A stretch of 64,000 bases of DNA from Megalobrama amblycephala (lineage: Eukaryota > Chordata > Actinopteri > Cypriniformes > Xenocyprididae). Under the pieces are notes generated by a model that was not told where the DNA came from, ran no database searches, and saw only the letters and a list, made by a program, of their open reading frames with translations. This document shows, piece by piece, positions 1 through 10,474 of the stretch; position 1 is the stretch's first letter, and the number at the start of each line of letters is the position of its first letter. The stretch is from contig NC_063054.1 in assembly GCF_018812025.1 (NCBI RefSeq), positions 4,259,433-4,323,432 of the forward strand, read 5' to 3'. The position numbers and the translations under genes were made by a program.

Positions 1-175
1 CACACATCCGAGCGCTCGCCCAAACAACCGTGTCAGACAGAGCATGAATACTAAACTGAGCTCTCGTTCATGTCTTCTTGCAATTTAATGGACAAATTAA
101 AAAAAAAATTGTCAAAAAAAATAGCGAGTATCCTAGTAAACATAGTCGTTATACAGGTCATTTTCAAGCCCCTTA
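1..175. other. Intergenic, nothing recognised
   Basis: A/T-rich sequence with no splice-like coding signal seen on either strand. The base triplet at its right end (TTA, 173-175) is the target duplication of the next element. Confidence 0.5.
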
Positions 176-879
176 TAGAGTGCCCCAGGGATGACGCATT
201 TTTGTAGGCAAAACCCGGAAGTGAGTTAGCATTTTAGGACTTCCGGTTCCAACGCCGTAAAGTCTATGGGTTTTTTGAATGGGTTTTTGCTAAATCGCCT
301 GAAATAAGGTCTGTGGTAAACAAAGCCTCTAAATACTTTCACGTTTTGATCTATGACATAAAACACACCAGTTATAACCCACTTGTGATTTTTTAAACTT
401 TTACTGTGTCTTAAAATCGGTGGTTGCTAACAAATTGCTAAAAGGGACTACTTCCTTTGGCGGGGACTTTAGACGTCATCATGACAAACAGGACATTTTG
501 ACAGCATTTCTCATGAAAAAGTGGATAAGTATTCATAACAGCACAGATCATAATCAGCGAGCATGTTTTCTAAATAAAGTTTGAGGAAGCTTGGTGGTGA
601 CGACGTTGATCTGCGACTGGTGTGCTGTAGTCTGTTTATAACCTACTGTTAGCTTTATCTGACTACTTTATTTAGGCTTCAAAATGTATAAATGTTGTGT
701 TAACTTGTGAAGATTATCTTGATAGACAAAACGTGTAAGTGTCATAACCCTTTGTTAAACACAGAGCTTATTTTCTGCGATTTTCCAAAAGTCTATGGGA
801 AAAATGCATAGGGAGGGAACCCGTGCCCCGCTAACTTCCGGGTTGGCCTACAAAAACACGTCATCCCTGGGGCACTCTA
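176..879. mobile_element. Harbinger-like MITE (704 bp, TTA duplication)
   Basis: The two ends are inverted copies of each other for about 50 bp: both start TAGAGTGCCCCAGGG read inward, followed by a shared GATGACG, a TTTTTGTAGGC block and a CCCGGAAGT block. The element is flanked by TTA at 173-175 and 880-882. A 3-bp TTA/TAA target duplication is the known signature of PIF/Harbinger transposons. No transposase reading frame is visible, so it is non-autonomous. Family assignment is inference; boundaries are seen directly. Confidence 0.75.
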
Positions 880-1013
880 TTATGACCTATATTTACGTTT
901 TAAAGTCATGCACCCTCTAGCCGGCGTAAAAAATAATGACAGTATCGTGTTACGTCTGACTTCATGAAATGACGTATGACTGTCGTTACCGATCAAAATG
1001 CTTGTTCATTTAA

Positions 1014-1474
1014 AGGGTCATGAAACCCCAAAACACTTTTTTTGAGATGTAAACAGATATGTATAGGCTGCACATCATTGAAAACACTAAAGGTACTCAT
1101 TAATGTTATTCATAAGTGAAAAATAGTTATTTTTGCATTTTTCAGAGCGATTTCTGTCTTCCAGTTTGAAAAGCTGAGTCGGAGCAACGTCACAAAATCT
1201 GACGTCATTGTGTACTTTCGGCCCAAGTATGGGCATGGTCGAACATGCTGACGCAGACCGTTTCGAGCGATTCTCGACATATATTCATGACATAAAGCTC
1301 ATTTAATCCAATCACTGCGCTGTAGTATATGCATAAGATTATAATTGCGGTATTATGCATGAGGAAGTATCACTTTTCTCGCCTCGGTCTATTGTCATTC
1401 ACAGACATATCGTTGGTGTTCGTTTCTTCAGTTTTCCTGCGACGTGACCAGAGCAGAGGTTTGTGTGCATGTGG

Positions 1475-1475
<1 letters not shown>
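1014..1475. mobile_element. One end of a TTAA-flanked MITE
   Basis: Sequence starting AGGGTCATGAAACCCC directly after a TTAA (1010-1013), followed by the moderately GC-rich block typical of cyprinid dispersed repeats. The opposite end was not located, so length and family are uncertain. Confidence 0.35.

Positions 1476-1518
<43 letters not shown>
1476..1518. repeat. (AT)n microsatellite
   Basis: About 43 bp of uninterrupted AT/TA dinucleotides lying just downstream of finTRIM exon 4 (minus strand). Confidence 0.95.
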
Positions 1519-1520
<2 letters not shown>

Positions 1521-1576
1521 ATTTCCAAACATTCCTTCTGAATATTACTTTATATATTCCTTCTCCATTACTTTAC

Positions 1577-1736
1577 CTTTATCAGATATCTTTTTTATCT
1601 CTTCTTTGCAGAAATCCTCAATTTTCGTTTTTAGCAGAAGGACAGATTTTCCCACATCATCATATAAGAGGTGCGAACTGGCAGTGATTCTGGGCACAAC
1701 AGTGGTTTTGGGAGGAACAGAGCAAGACTCGACACT
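1577..1736 (-). CDS. finTRIM-like gene, exon 4 (linker before B30.2)
   Basis: Exon of the minus-strand TRIM gene whose first exon is at 8453-9031. It begins after a CTTTCTGTAG acceptor and ends at a G|GTAAAG donor; 160 bp, so it leaves phase 1. It reads without a stop for 53 codons: an SVPPKTTVVPRI-type stretch, then LLYDDVGKSV, then IEDFCKEEIKKIS. These are the segments that follow the coiled coil in fish finTRIM proteins. The exon joins in phase 0 to the preceding exon (ends FLQ). The remaining exons, including a possible B30.2 domain, would lie left of position 1 or are absent; I found none in 1-1570. Confidence 0.75.
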
Positions 1737-1836
1737 CTACAGAAAGTCATTAGAAAAGACAACATTAGAAAAGAAAGACAAACAGCATTAAAATGAAGAC
1801 AGAGAAAACTGTCTTATGTTTTTCTCAAGCTGTTAC

Positions 1837-2067
1837 CTGCAAGAAATTAATGTTGTCTGTGTGTGAAAGCTGCTCCAGCTCAGTGTTTCTTCTCCTCAGG
1901 TCTTCAATCTCCTGCTCCAGCTGTTTCAAGAGTTCTTCAACTCGACTCACAGCAGCATGTTCCTGATCTCTGATCAGCTGTGTCACCTCAGAGCGGCTTC
2001 TCTCAATTGAACGGATCAGTTCAGTAAAGATCCTCTCATTGTCCTCCACTGCTTTCTGTGCAGAGCG
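1837..2067 (-). CDS. finTRIM-like gene, exon 3 (coiled coil)
   Basis: 231-bp coiled-coil exon between a CCTGACAG acceptor and a CAG|GTAACAG donor. It codes for RSAQKAVEDNERIFTELI followed by RSIERSRSEVTQLIRDQEH and an E/L-rich heptad stretch ending in NINFLQ. The RSxQxxVEDxERIFTELIRSIE pattern is diagnostic, from memory, of fish TRIM (finTRIM/TRIM25-like) genes; the coiled coil mediates dimerisation of these ubiquitin or ISG15 ligases. The reading frame is open throughout and in phase with exons 2 and 4. Confidence 0.85.
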
Positions 2068-2185
2068 CTGTCAGGACACAATACACACTGAGCTTCAGTG
2101 AGACTGGCACTAGGATCCTCTCTGATTAGAGGAGAGTCTCACCAGACAATGAAATGTTTCTACCAGTATAGTATAGCCAACTCAC

Positions 2186-2281
2186 CTTATGAGTCTTCAG
2201 AACATCTCTCAGCTCCTGAATATCTTTCTCTCTCTGCCATATTCTCTGCTGGAAGTTTGTTAGTGATTGTTCCAGATGTTT
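2186..2281 (-). CDS. finTRIM-like gene, exon 2 (96 bp)
   Basis: Exactly 96 bp (32 codons) between a TTGTCAACAG acceptor and an AAG|GTGAG donor, reading KHLEQSLTNFQQRIWQREKD then IQELRDVLKTHK. A 96-bp second exon starting with this KxLExxxxxFQQRIxxREK pattern is the conserved gene structure of finTRIMs. It is the beginning of the coiled coil. It is separated from exon 1 by 6.17 kb that is filled with transposons, and from exon 3 by a 118-bp intron. Confidence 0.85.
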
Positions 2282-3225
2282 CTGTTGACAAAGAAATAAT
2301 CAAAGAAATGTTCTTCTTAATAAAATCAGTTCTTTTTTGTTCATAAATAAAAAGGATTTCTTTCTTTTATCCTCAATAGGAAGATATGCTACACACATAT
2401 AGTGGGATCATCTGTGTCTGAGGTTGCACATTATTGACTTCTGTGAATGGCAGTCAATGGAAATACGCCGTTTTCAGTGCAGATCCTCATTCCTTACATA
2501 CACTGTAACTCAGACAGCTTCAGGAAGTCAACAAAGTCTTTGGAATGCACAACACACACGAAAGTAAAGTAATACAAAACAGATTCACAAACGCCATGTA
2601 AATGAGTAGTTTAGCATGTTTGATAGCATTTTTATTATTAATGTCAAGAACATTTCTCTGGTCCCCGCTGCCCTGGAACAGCTACATGGAGCTCGTATCT
2701 TCTCCAAGATGGACCTGCGGAGTGGGTACAACCTCATTCGCATTCGACGGGGGGATGAGTGGAAGACTGCCTTCATCACACCATCTGGCGTGATCGGGAG
2801 ATACCTCCGGTTATACTGCCACCAGAACCAGGACAGCTTACTGTCACTGAGACACAGCCAACGCTCACCAACACTCAAGCATCATCACCAGATCTCCTCA
2901 CTCTGCCCACTCGTTCCCTTTCCCCAGAATACTAATCACGAGCACCTGCACCTCATCACAGACACTATAAGGACTCATGGTTCCCACTTCTCATTGTCTG
3001 GTCTCGTCATACAAACCTGGACTCCTTACCCGCAACTTACCTGTTCATCCTGTTGTTGTCACCTCTTCCATCCACAAGCACAGCACCCACAGTCACAGAC
3101 ACCATCATGCACGCCATCTGCCAGGCACTTCTTCATCACAGCCTGTCCCATCCGGCAACCACGTCCCGCGGTAAGTTCCATCCACTTACCCGCTCAAACT
3201 GCTTCTCTTACCAGAACTACTGTCC

Positions 3226-3573
3226 ATGTCCTTAATGCTCATAACTGTTTCAGCGCAAGCTCTCCTCGACTCCGGGTCAGCTGGGAATTTCATCAGCAAC
3301 GAAATTCTCCAGAAACTGAATGTACGCCGTAAACAATGTCAGCAGGATCTTCATATACAAACCATCCAGGGAAAGCTGCTGGGGCATGATGGCATCAGAC
3401 CACTGACGCTCCACATTGGCTGCCTACACTCTGAGGATATAACGTTCATGGTGCTGGAAGAATCCACCGCTGACATCAACCTGGGACACCCTTGGTTAAA
3501 TCAACACCAACCACAAGTACAATGGAACACGGGTGAGATACTTAAGTGGAGTAGGGACTGTTTCTCTAAATGA
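3226..3573 (+). pseudogene. Gypsy retropepsin fragment
   Basis: Open frame with the aspartic protease active-site block [13 protein letters not shown], then a flap-region like stretch and the typical VLEESTADINLGHPWL ending. In an intact element this protease releases the structural and enzymatic parts of the Gag-Pol polyprotein. The reading frame upstream is shifted, and downstream it runs into unrelated DNA at about 3570, so it is a relic. Confidence 0.75.
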
Positions 3574-3900
3574 TGTTTTATTAACAAAATTCGGGAGGAG
3601 CAAGTTCAGATAATTAACCTAATTAGCACAGGTGGAGAGCATTCAGTTAATCAACTCAATCAATGTCAAAAGGTATAAATTCAGCAGACTGACTTCTGTT
3701 CATCTGAGAGTTTATCAGCATCCCTCCTCCACCCCATCTCCTCACTTATAGTTCTATCTACTTTTACCACACCGGGGGGAGTGCTCTGGGTTCGGGCCAA
3801 AATTCCGAGCTCGGAGCCCTCTCCCCGGACAGCACACCAAATACGCAAAACTTTACTCCATTTAATTATATGGATATGTGAACTCGTGAACTGTTTATCT
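3574..3900 (+). other. Insertion inside the Gypsy relic, possibly a solo LTR
   Basis: About 330 bp separates the protease end (GEILKW..) from the resumption of pol. It has a TATA-like GGTATAAA at about 3670 and several TTTATT motifs, which would fit a solo LTR, but I could not find matching target duplications. Function and boundaries are guesses. Confidence 0.3.
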
Positions 3901-3904
3901 TCTG

Positions 3905-4298
3905 TCAAGAAAATCTCTGCGAAGTTCCGATCCTCCTCTGCCAACGATTCCGAAGTTCTTCCTGTTTTCTCCACATTGATTGAAAGTCCTGAGACGGATC
4001 AGAAAACTGAAATCCCTCCTGCATATCGGGCATTCCAGGATGTGTTCAGAAAGCGGTTGGCAACGCAACTACCACCTCACCGGCTATGGGAATGTGCCAT
4101 CGACCTGCTGCCTGGGGCTACTCTACCCAAGGGTAGAGTTTACCCATTGTCCATCCCAGAGCAAAAGGCCAGGGAGGAGTACGTCCAGAAAGCCCTAAAA
4201 CAACAGTTCATTCAACCATCTACATCACCTGCTGCTTCAAGTTTCTTCTTCGTGGCCAAGAAGGACAGAGGCTTGAGGCCATGCATCAATTATGCCAT
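3905..4298 (+). pseudogene. Gypsy pol, N-terminal reverse transcriptase part
   Basis: Reads [40 protein letters not shown] and [19 protein letters not shown] followed by LRPCINY, the standard lead-in to fish Gypsy reverse transcriptases. The next conserved segment is corrupted (stop at 4315) before the duplicated fingers/palm block at 4333. No YxDD motif is present in this copy, so it is inactive. Confidence 0.75.
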
Positions 4299-4945
4299 CT
4301 CAATTCCCAAATGCTGAAGTTTAGTTATCCCCTTTCTCTGGTCCCTGCTGCCCTGGAACAGCTACATGGAGCTCGTATCTTCTCCAAGATGGACCTGCGG
4401 AGTGGGTACAACCTCATTCGCATTCGACGGGGGGATGAGTGGAAGACTGCCTTCATCACACCATCTGGCGTGATCGGGAGATACCTCCAGTTATACTGCC
4501 ACCAGAACCAGGACAGCTTACTGTCACTGAGACACAGCCAATGCCCTCCAACACTCAAGCATTGTCACCAGATCTCCTCACTCTGCCCACTCGTTCACTT
4601 TCCCCGGGAATACTAATCACGAGCACCTGCACCTCATCACAGACACTATAAGGACTCATGGTTCCCACTTCTAATTGTCTGGTCTCGTCATACAAACCTG
4701 GACTCCTTACCCGCAACTTACCTGTTCATCCTGTTGTTGCATCCTTGTCTCCTGTGTCCTGTTCTTCATGTTCTCTGTGTTCACCATCCATTCCTGCAAA
4801 GACATTACCAAGTTTACCCATCAGCTAAGTGTCTATTTGATTTTGCTTGCAACTCTACTTACCATTTTGTGTGTCATCACCTGTGTTTGTGTCTCTGTTA
4901 ATAAACACCTGTTATCTACATCTCTGTCTCTGTCTGAGTCTGACA

Positions 4946-5089
4946 CATACTAATGCCATTCATGAAAGAAAGAAAATTCAATTATATGTAACAAAATTAG
5001 GAATATATATATATAAAAATGACAGTCTCCAGGTTGGTTTCTGATATTTTCCCAAAAGCCATTATTTACCCCATTAATTATAAGGATTC

Positions 5090-5123
<34 letters not shown>

Positions 5124-5311
5124 AGAAGATCTGACAATTATTTAGGGGGGAAAATATGTTCATATTGTTAGGCTTAGAATTTTAATTTCAGTGATAACTA
5201 AGAATATTTCAAAAGCCCTTATTTTCACAAAGCATATCTTTTATGAGAGACATATGAAAATATATAAGTATAATGTTGTTGTGATATATATATATATTAT
5301 ACACATACATA
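4946..5311. other. Intronic A/T-rich stretch with poly(A)
   Basis: No gene seen. It contains a 30-bp poly(A) run (5091-5120), which could mark the 3' end of a retroposed sequence, and a short AT repeat (5285-5298). Confidence 0.5.
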
Positions 5312-5399
5312 CAGTGCACAGCATAAATGAATACACCCTCTCTGAACAAATACAAAAGATGTATTTTCTTAGGATGTCATTAATAGCCATAAATAAGTA
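5312..5399. mobile_element. Terminal fragment of a second Tc1/mariner element
   Basis: Begins CAGTGCACAGCATAAATGA after TA and continues into ACACCCTC, a pattern I recognise as the end of another fish mariner-type element. It breaks off where the Tc1 element at 5400 begins. Recognition is from memory. Confidence 0.4.
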
Positions 5400-5747
5400 A
5401 ACCTGATTCCAAAAAAGTTGGGACACTGTACAAATTGTGAATAAAAAAGGGATGCAATAATTTACAAATCTCAAACTTATATTTTATTCACAATAGAATA
5501 TAGATAACATATTAAATGTTGAAAGTGAGACATTTTTAAATGTCATGCCAAATATTGGCTCATTTTAGATTTCACAAGAGCTACACATTCCAAAAAAGTT
5601 GTGACAGGTAGCAATAAAAGGCCAGAAAAGTTAAATGTACATATAAAGAACAGCTGGAGGACCAATTTGCAACTTATTAGGTCAATTGGCAACATGATTG
5701 GGTATAAAAAGAGCCTCTCAGAGTGGCAGTGTCTCTCAGAAGTCAAG

Positions 5748-6760
5748 ATGGGCAGAGGATCACCAATTCCCCCAATGCTGCGGCCAAAAATAGTGGAGCA
5801 ATATCAGAAAGGAGTTTCTCAGAGAAAAATTGCAAAGAGTTTGAAGTTATCATCATCTACAGTGCATAATATCATCCAAAGATTCAGAGAATCTGGAACA
5901 ATCTCTGTGCGTAAGGGTCAAGGCCGGAAAACCATACTGGATGCCCGTGATCTTCGGGCCCTTACACGGCACTGCATCACATACAGGAATGCTACTGTAA
6001 TGGAAATCACAACATGGGCTCAGGAATACTTCCAGAAAACATGTGTCGGTGAACACAATCCACCGTGCCATTCGCCGTTGCCGGCTAAAACTCTATAGGT
6101 CAAAAAAGAAGCCATATTTAAACATGATCAAGAAGCGCAGGTGTTTTCTCTGGGCCAAGGCTCATTTAAAATGGACTGTGGCAAAGTGGAAAACTGTTCT
6201 GTGGTCAGACGAATCAAAATTTGAAGTTCTTTTTGGAAAACTGGGACGCCATGTCATCCGGACTAAAGAGGACAAGGACAACCCAAGTTGTTATCAGCGC
6301 TCAGTTCAGAAGCCTGCATCTCTGATGGTATGGGGTTGCATGAGTGCGTGTGGCATGGGCAGCTTACACATCTGGAAAGGCACCATCAATGCTGAAAGGT
6401 ATATCAAAGTTCTAGAGCAACATATGCTCCCATCCAGACGTCGTCTCTTTCAGGAAAGACCTTGCATTTTCCAACATGACATTGCCAGACCACATACTGC
6501 ATCGATTACAACATCATGGCTGCGTAGAAGAAGGATCCGGGTACTGAAATAGCCAGCCTGCAGTCCAGATCTTTCACCCATAGAAAACATTTGGTGCATC
6601 ATAAAGAGGAAGATGCGACAAAGAAGACCTAAGACAGCTGAGCAACTAAAAGTCTGTATTAGACGAGAATTCCTATTCCTAAACTTGAGGAACTTGTCTC
6701 CTCAGTCCCCAGACTGTTGCAGACTGAGGGGATGCCACACAGTGGTAAACATGGCCTTGT
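5748..6760 (+). pseudogene. Tc1-family transposase, frameshifted and with a stop
   Basis: Starts MGRGSPIPPMLRPKIVEQYQ with a helix-turn-helix (SQRKIAKSLKLSSSTVHNII) that binds the element ends, then the catalytic domain: LWSDESKFEVLFG (first Asp), CIFQHDIARPHTA (second Asp) and SPDLSPIENIW (Glu), the DD34E triad of Tc1 transposases. A frameshift near 6040 separates the DNA-binding and catalytic parts, and a TAG at 6550-6552 sits just before SPDLSPIEN. The start was chosen by homology; in-frame codons further upstream are not conserved. It cannot make active enzyme. Confidence 0.85.
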
Positions 6761-6812
6761 CCCAACTTTTTTTCAAGTTGGGACGGAGATGTGTTGATGC
6801 CATGAAATTTAA

Positions 6813-7721
6813 AGGGTTAATTCACCCAAAAATGAAAATTATGTCATTAATGACTCACCCTCATGTCATTCCACACCCGTAAGACCTCCATTCATCTTCG
6901 GAACACAGTTTAAGATATTTTAGATTTAGTCCGAGAGCTTTCTGTCCATCCATTGAAAATGTGTGTGCAGTATACTTTCCATGTCCATAAAGGTAATAAA
7001 AACATCATCAAAGTAGTCCATGTGACATCAGTGGGTTAGTTAGAAGTTTTTGAAGCATCATATATAGATTTTGGTCCAAAAATAATAAAAAATGTGACTT
7101 TATTCAGCATTGTATTCTCTTCCGGAATCCTTTCCATTGAATTGATTCCATTGAATTGATTCCATTGAATCCTTTCATCTGTCGGCATTGGTAATGCACT
7201 TTTACGTCATTGTTTTTGGCGATTAGGACATCCGCGACATGCACACTTACGCACCATTTTAAAAAACAGCTTGAATACAGCGTGCGTCTCCCTCAGACTG
7301 TAAACGAAACTCTGGCGCACCAGATAACACGTCAGCAGCGTCTTACGTCAGCAGTGCGCTGCGGTTCACTGAACCTGAGTCGTTAACCCGGATGAACAAC
7401 AGACCCGGAAGAGAATACAATGCTGAATAAAGTCGTAGTTTTTGTTATTTTTGGACCAAAATGTATTTTAGATGCTTCAAAAACTTTTAACTAACCCACT
7501 GATGTCACATGGACTACTTTGATGATGTTTTTATTACCTTTCTGGACATGGACAGTATACCGTACATACATACATTTTCAATGGAGGGACAGAAAGCTCT
7601 CGGACTGAATCTAAAATATCTTAAACTGTGTTCTGAAGATGAACGGAGGTCTTACGGGTTTGGAACGACATGAGGGTGAGTCATTAATGACATCATTTTC
7701 ATTTTTGGGTGAACTAACCCT
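6813..7721. mobile_element. TTAA-flanked fold-back MITE (family 1, AGGGTTA ends)
   Basis: Inverted ends start AGGGTTA(A/G)TTCACCC and continue for more than 130 bp of near-perfect inverted repeat (ACTCACCCTCATGTC, AAGACCTCC, GAGAGCTTTCTGTCC blocks). TTAA occurs immediately outside both ends (6809-6812 and 7722-7725). Contains a short CCATTGAATTGATT tandem at about 7130-7175. TTAA targets are typical of piggyBac-type transposition; superfamily is inference. Further copies of this family are at 28403-29999 and, truncated, ending at 60768. Confidence 0.8.
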
Positions 7722-7933
7722 TTAAAATCAAATTATTTTTCCCTTAAAATGATACATTTTCTCAGTTTAAACATTTGATATGTCATCTATGATGTATTCT
7801 GAATAAAATTTGAAAGTTCCACATCATTGCATTCTGTTTTTATTCACAATTTGTACAGTGTCCCAACTTTTTAGGAATCGGGTTTGTGTAAATATATACA
7901 TTATATATACACAAACACAAAAGAATGAAAAGT

Positions 7934-7937
<4 letters not shown>

Positions 7938-8014
<77 letters not shown>
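7938..8014. repeat. (AT)n followed by poly(T)
   Basis: About 50 bp of AT dinucleotide running directly into 26 bp of T, at the right edge of the Tc1 element. Confidence 0.9.
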
Positions 8015-8452
8015 CATTCTAATGTTTGTGGTTTGTTAAAAAGTAATATTTTAACTCATACTAAAACATACTAAAAGCAAAAACTCTGAAAAACAAAACA
8101 TAAAGACTCGTCTAATGTAAAAGGTAAATGATAATACGTTTTCCGAAATTAATATTTGAAAGATTTATCATAATATTAAACAATCATGTTTATGTGCATA
8201 ACTTTATTAATATTGATGGTCCATTTTGTCATGTCATCACCAGCACACTGCCCTATAGCTTTAGTTCACCCTCCTCCTCTATTTGCCAACAACAACAAAA
8301 ACGAGCCTCTTCTTGGTGCACAAATATTAATTATTCTTAAACCAGAAAAAAAGTGAAAAATTTTACTTACTACATGCTAAATTATAATGACAAATAAAAC
8401 AACATTTTAACAACAATAATAAATATTCCAAGACAGCAATTATTGTATTTAC
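8015..8452. other. Proximal part of TRIM intron 1
   Basis: No coding signal beyond the exon 1 donor (GTAAATAC, read on minus from 8452). A/T-rich, with a CTCCTCCTC patch at 8270-8280. Confidence 0.5.
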
Positions 8453-9031
8453 CTGTTTCTCTGTCCTCTCTGCTGTAGCTGTTACAGTGTCATGGTTTTT
8501 GTGCTCATCTATTGTACACAAGTAGCAAATACAGCACTGGTCAGTGCGGCAGTAGATTTCCAATTGTTTACCGTGTTGAGGACAGATCATCTGCTGCAGT
8601 CGTCCAGTTGCATCGATCACTTTGTGTGGATTTCCCAAGCGAAATTCTTCATGACGTTCAAAATGAGTCTGACAGTAAGATTCCAGACACACCAGACAGG
8701 ACTTGACGGCTTTGTGTTTTCTTCCAGTGCAGACGTCACACTCCACATCTCCAGATCCATCAGGAACAGCAGCTTGGAGTTTAGTCTTCTTCAGTTTCTC
8801 CACCATTTCAGCAAACACCACATTCTTACATAAGGCAGGTCTTGGAGTGAAGGTCTGTCTGCACTGAGGGCATCTGTAAACTCCCCTCTGATCACCCTGA
8901 TTCCAGCAGCCGGTAATACAGCTCATACAGTAACTGTGTCCACAAGGAATGGTTACTGGATTCTTCAGTAGATCCAGACACACTGGACACATAAACTCAT
9001 CCTGTCCCACTGAAATATTGGCTTCTGCCAT
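8453..9031 (-). CDS. finTRIM-like E3 ligase, exon 1 (RING + B-boxes)
   Basis: Coding exon of 193 codons from an ATG at 9031 to a CAG|GTAAATAC donor. RING finger at residues about 15-58: CPVCLDLLKNPVTIPCGHSY, then CMSC and CPQCRQTF, giving the C3HC4 zinc ligands that recruit an E2 enzyme. B-box 1 around residues 98-140 (CDVCTGRKHKAVKSCLVCLE..CQTH) and B-box 2 around 148-185 (CPQHGKQLEIYCRTDQCCIC..DEHKNHD). It ends TAERTEKQ, in phase 0 with exon 2. Fish carry large, fast-expanding finTRIM families implicated in antiviral, interferon-linked defence. The visible frame is intact, so the gene may be functional; its 3' part is outside the window. Could also be named TRIM25-like in automated annotation. 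Confidence 0.9.
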
Positions 9032-9228
9032 TTCACTGCATATGAACTCAGATCAAACAGCAGCTCAACAATGACTTACACTGCAGGTTCTTTCAGCTAA
9101 AGAGTTGAAATAGTTTCCGCATTCTGTATACATTAGACATGCTCAAGGAAATAAAAATACCTGTTTTGTAAGGTGAGGGAACTGGTTTCAGGGAACTGGA
9201 ATGTTTTCTCTGGAAAGTTTTGTGTATT

Positions 9229-9240
9229 AAAAGTGAAACT
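9229..9240 (+). promoter_or_regulatory. ISRE-like site upstream of the TRIM gene
   Basis: AAAAGTGAAACT (plus strand) resembles the interferon-stimulated response element GAAANNGAAACT with one mismatch in the first half-site. It lies about 200 bp upstream of the TRIM start codon on the minus strand, the right place for an interferon-responsive promoter. A single 12-mer match is weak evidence. Confidence 0.35.
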
Positions 9241-9442
9241 GTGATACTGCAGTGATAGAGGCAAACAGTAAAGGTCCAAAACACTGCTTTCAAACCATAT
9301 TCTACATCTGCAAAAGTTGGCCAGTAATATTTGATTTGAGATATTTAGACTTTAGATGTTATGTCCCTGTGAGAAAAGTAGTGTTTTGTGATGCGTCTCT
9401 AAGCACCTTTACCTTATTTTTATTATTCTCAGGTTAGGTAAG

Positions 9443-9811
9443 TGTCACGTAATGCACACAGACAAGGTGTTAGGATCCAAGCGCAGCTTTATTATATAGG
9501 GTAATCCAAAGTTGTAAATCCAGAAAAGAGGCAAGGGTCAAACACCAAGGGAAACAGTCCACAAAACACAGAAAACCAGGGATACACGGTGCACATAACA
9601 CAAAACAACGAACCACAAACAAAGGCAGAAACAACTGAGTATAAATAGACAGACACTAATGAACATAACACAAGACAGCTGGGTGCAATGAAGGGGTAAT
9701 GAGTCCAGGAGTGGGTTATGGGAAATACAGTTCACAAAAGGGGTGAGGAACAGTCCGGGTAGGAGTGCCCTCTAGAGGCAGACAAGGGCACTCCCAGTAA
9801 TGATCATGACA
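9443..9811 (-). mobile_element. Solo LTR A (369 bp, 5-bp duplication GTAAG)
   Basis: Begins TGTCACGTAATG and ends GATCATGACA, so the termini are inverted (TGTCA..TGACA). GTAAG is found on both sides (9438-9442 and 9812-9816). Read on the minus strand it has a TATTTATACTC TATA-like motif and an AATAAA-type signal near its end, so the parent element pointed leftward. No internal coding region remains, which is the product of recombination between two LTRs. A sister copy is at 15638-16006. Confidence 0.85.
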
Positions 9812-9816
9812 GTAAG

Positions 9817-10009
9817 AAAGTCAAGTCTGACCTAAATTATAAGCATTTTAAAAATACTTACAATCAGACAGAAGACTTCTCCGTGGTCTGTTCAGGCTCA
9901 ACGACTTAAATTAATGCCACATGAGTCCGAGTTTAGTTATAAAGTTATAAGTTCATTTATTTATTACATTAGTATTACTAGCATTACACATATTCTACTA
10001 ACATTCTTT
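9817..10009. other. Short unassigned flank
   Basis: A/T-rich, no gene recognised. It is contiguous with 15155 onward if the young Gypsy is removed. Confidence 0.5.
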
Positions 10010-10014
10010 ACAAG

Positions 10015-10474
10015 TGTTACAGTAGAGACACCGGAGACAGATGTAAAAGCAGTTTGGATGTTTATTTGAATAATCAGCAGAGCAACAGGTAAGTGCAATA
10101 ATGGATATGATGAACTTGGAGATGAAAGAGAGGTAATACTGTCCTTTGTTTGTATTGCAGATGCAGGTCAATGAAGATGTTGGAGCTGGCAGACGGGAAC
10201 ACTCACACACACAGGTAGGTAGAGACACGAGAAGACCAGGAGACGATGGAGACGATGGAGAGTATGGAGACAGGTAAGTATCGTTTTGGGAGTCCTTGAG
10301 GTAAGCATACAACTTGTGTATAACGAACGAGACCGGACAATGTGTGTGTGTGAGTGTGGGGCTTAAGTAGTGCGGTGATGATTGTGATAATGAGTTGCAG
10401 GTGGCGGTGATCAGTACTCCGGTGATTGAGTGCGTGGGTAAGGGAGTGAGGTGGAACCTGACGTGTCTGTGACA
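10015..10474 (-). repeat. 3' LTR of the chromovirus
   Basis: 460 bp, TG..CA bounded in the plus reading. The integrase frame ends inside it (stop at 10411). Confidence 0.95.

Larger units (their letters stand above)
2653..4945 (+). mobile_element. Decayed Ty3/Gypsy retrotransposon with an internal direct duplication
   Basis: Fragments of one Gypsy pol gene and LTR-like flanks inside intron 1 of the TRIM gene. A block of about 406 bp occurs twice in direct orientation, at 2653-3058 and 4333-4739, differing by only a few bases; each copy starts in the reverse transcriptase ([20 protein letters not shown]) and runs on into non-coding sequence that ends, in the second copy, near a TG..CA-like end at about 4945. 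Between the copies are protease (3226-3573) and the N-terminal part of pol (about 3905-4298). It is related to, but clearly different from, the young Gypsy at 10015-15149. Confidence 0.7.
5400..7888 (+). mobile_element. Tc1-like transposon with a nested MITE
   Basis: The ends are inverted repeats: CCTGATTCCAAAAAAGTTGG at the left and its near complement at 7860-7884, each followed inward by GACACTGTACAAATTGTGAA and TAAAAA. Inside is a broken transposase gene (5748-6760) and, downstream of it, a 909-bp TTAA MITE (6813-7721) that accounts for the excess length over a normal Tc1 of about 1.6 kb. It sits in intron 1 of the TRIM gene, in opposite orientation to it. Confidence 0.85.
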
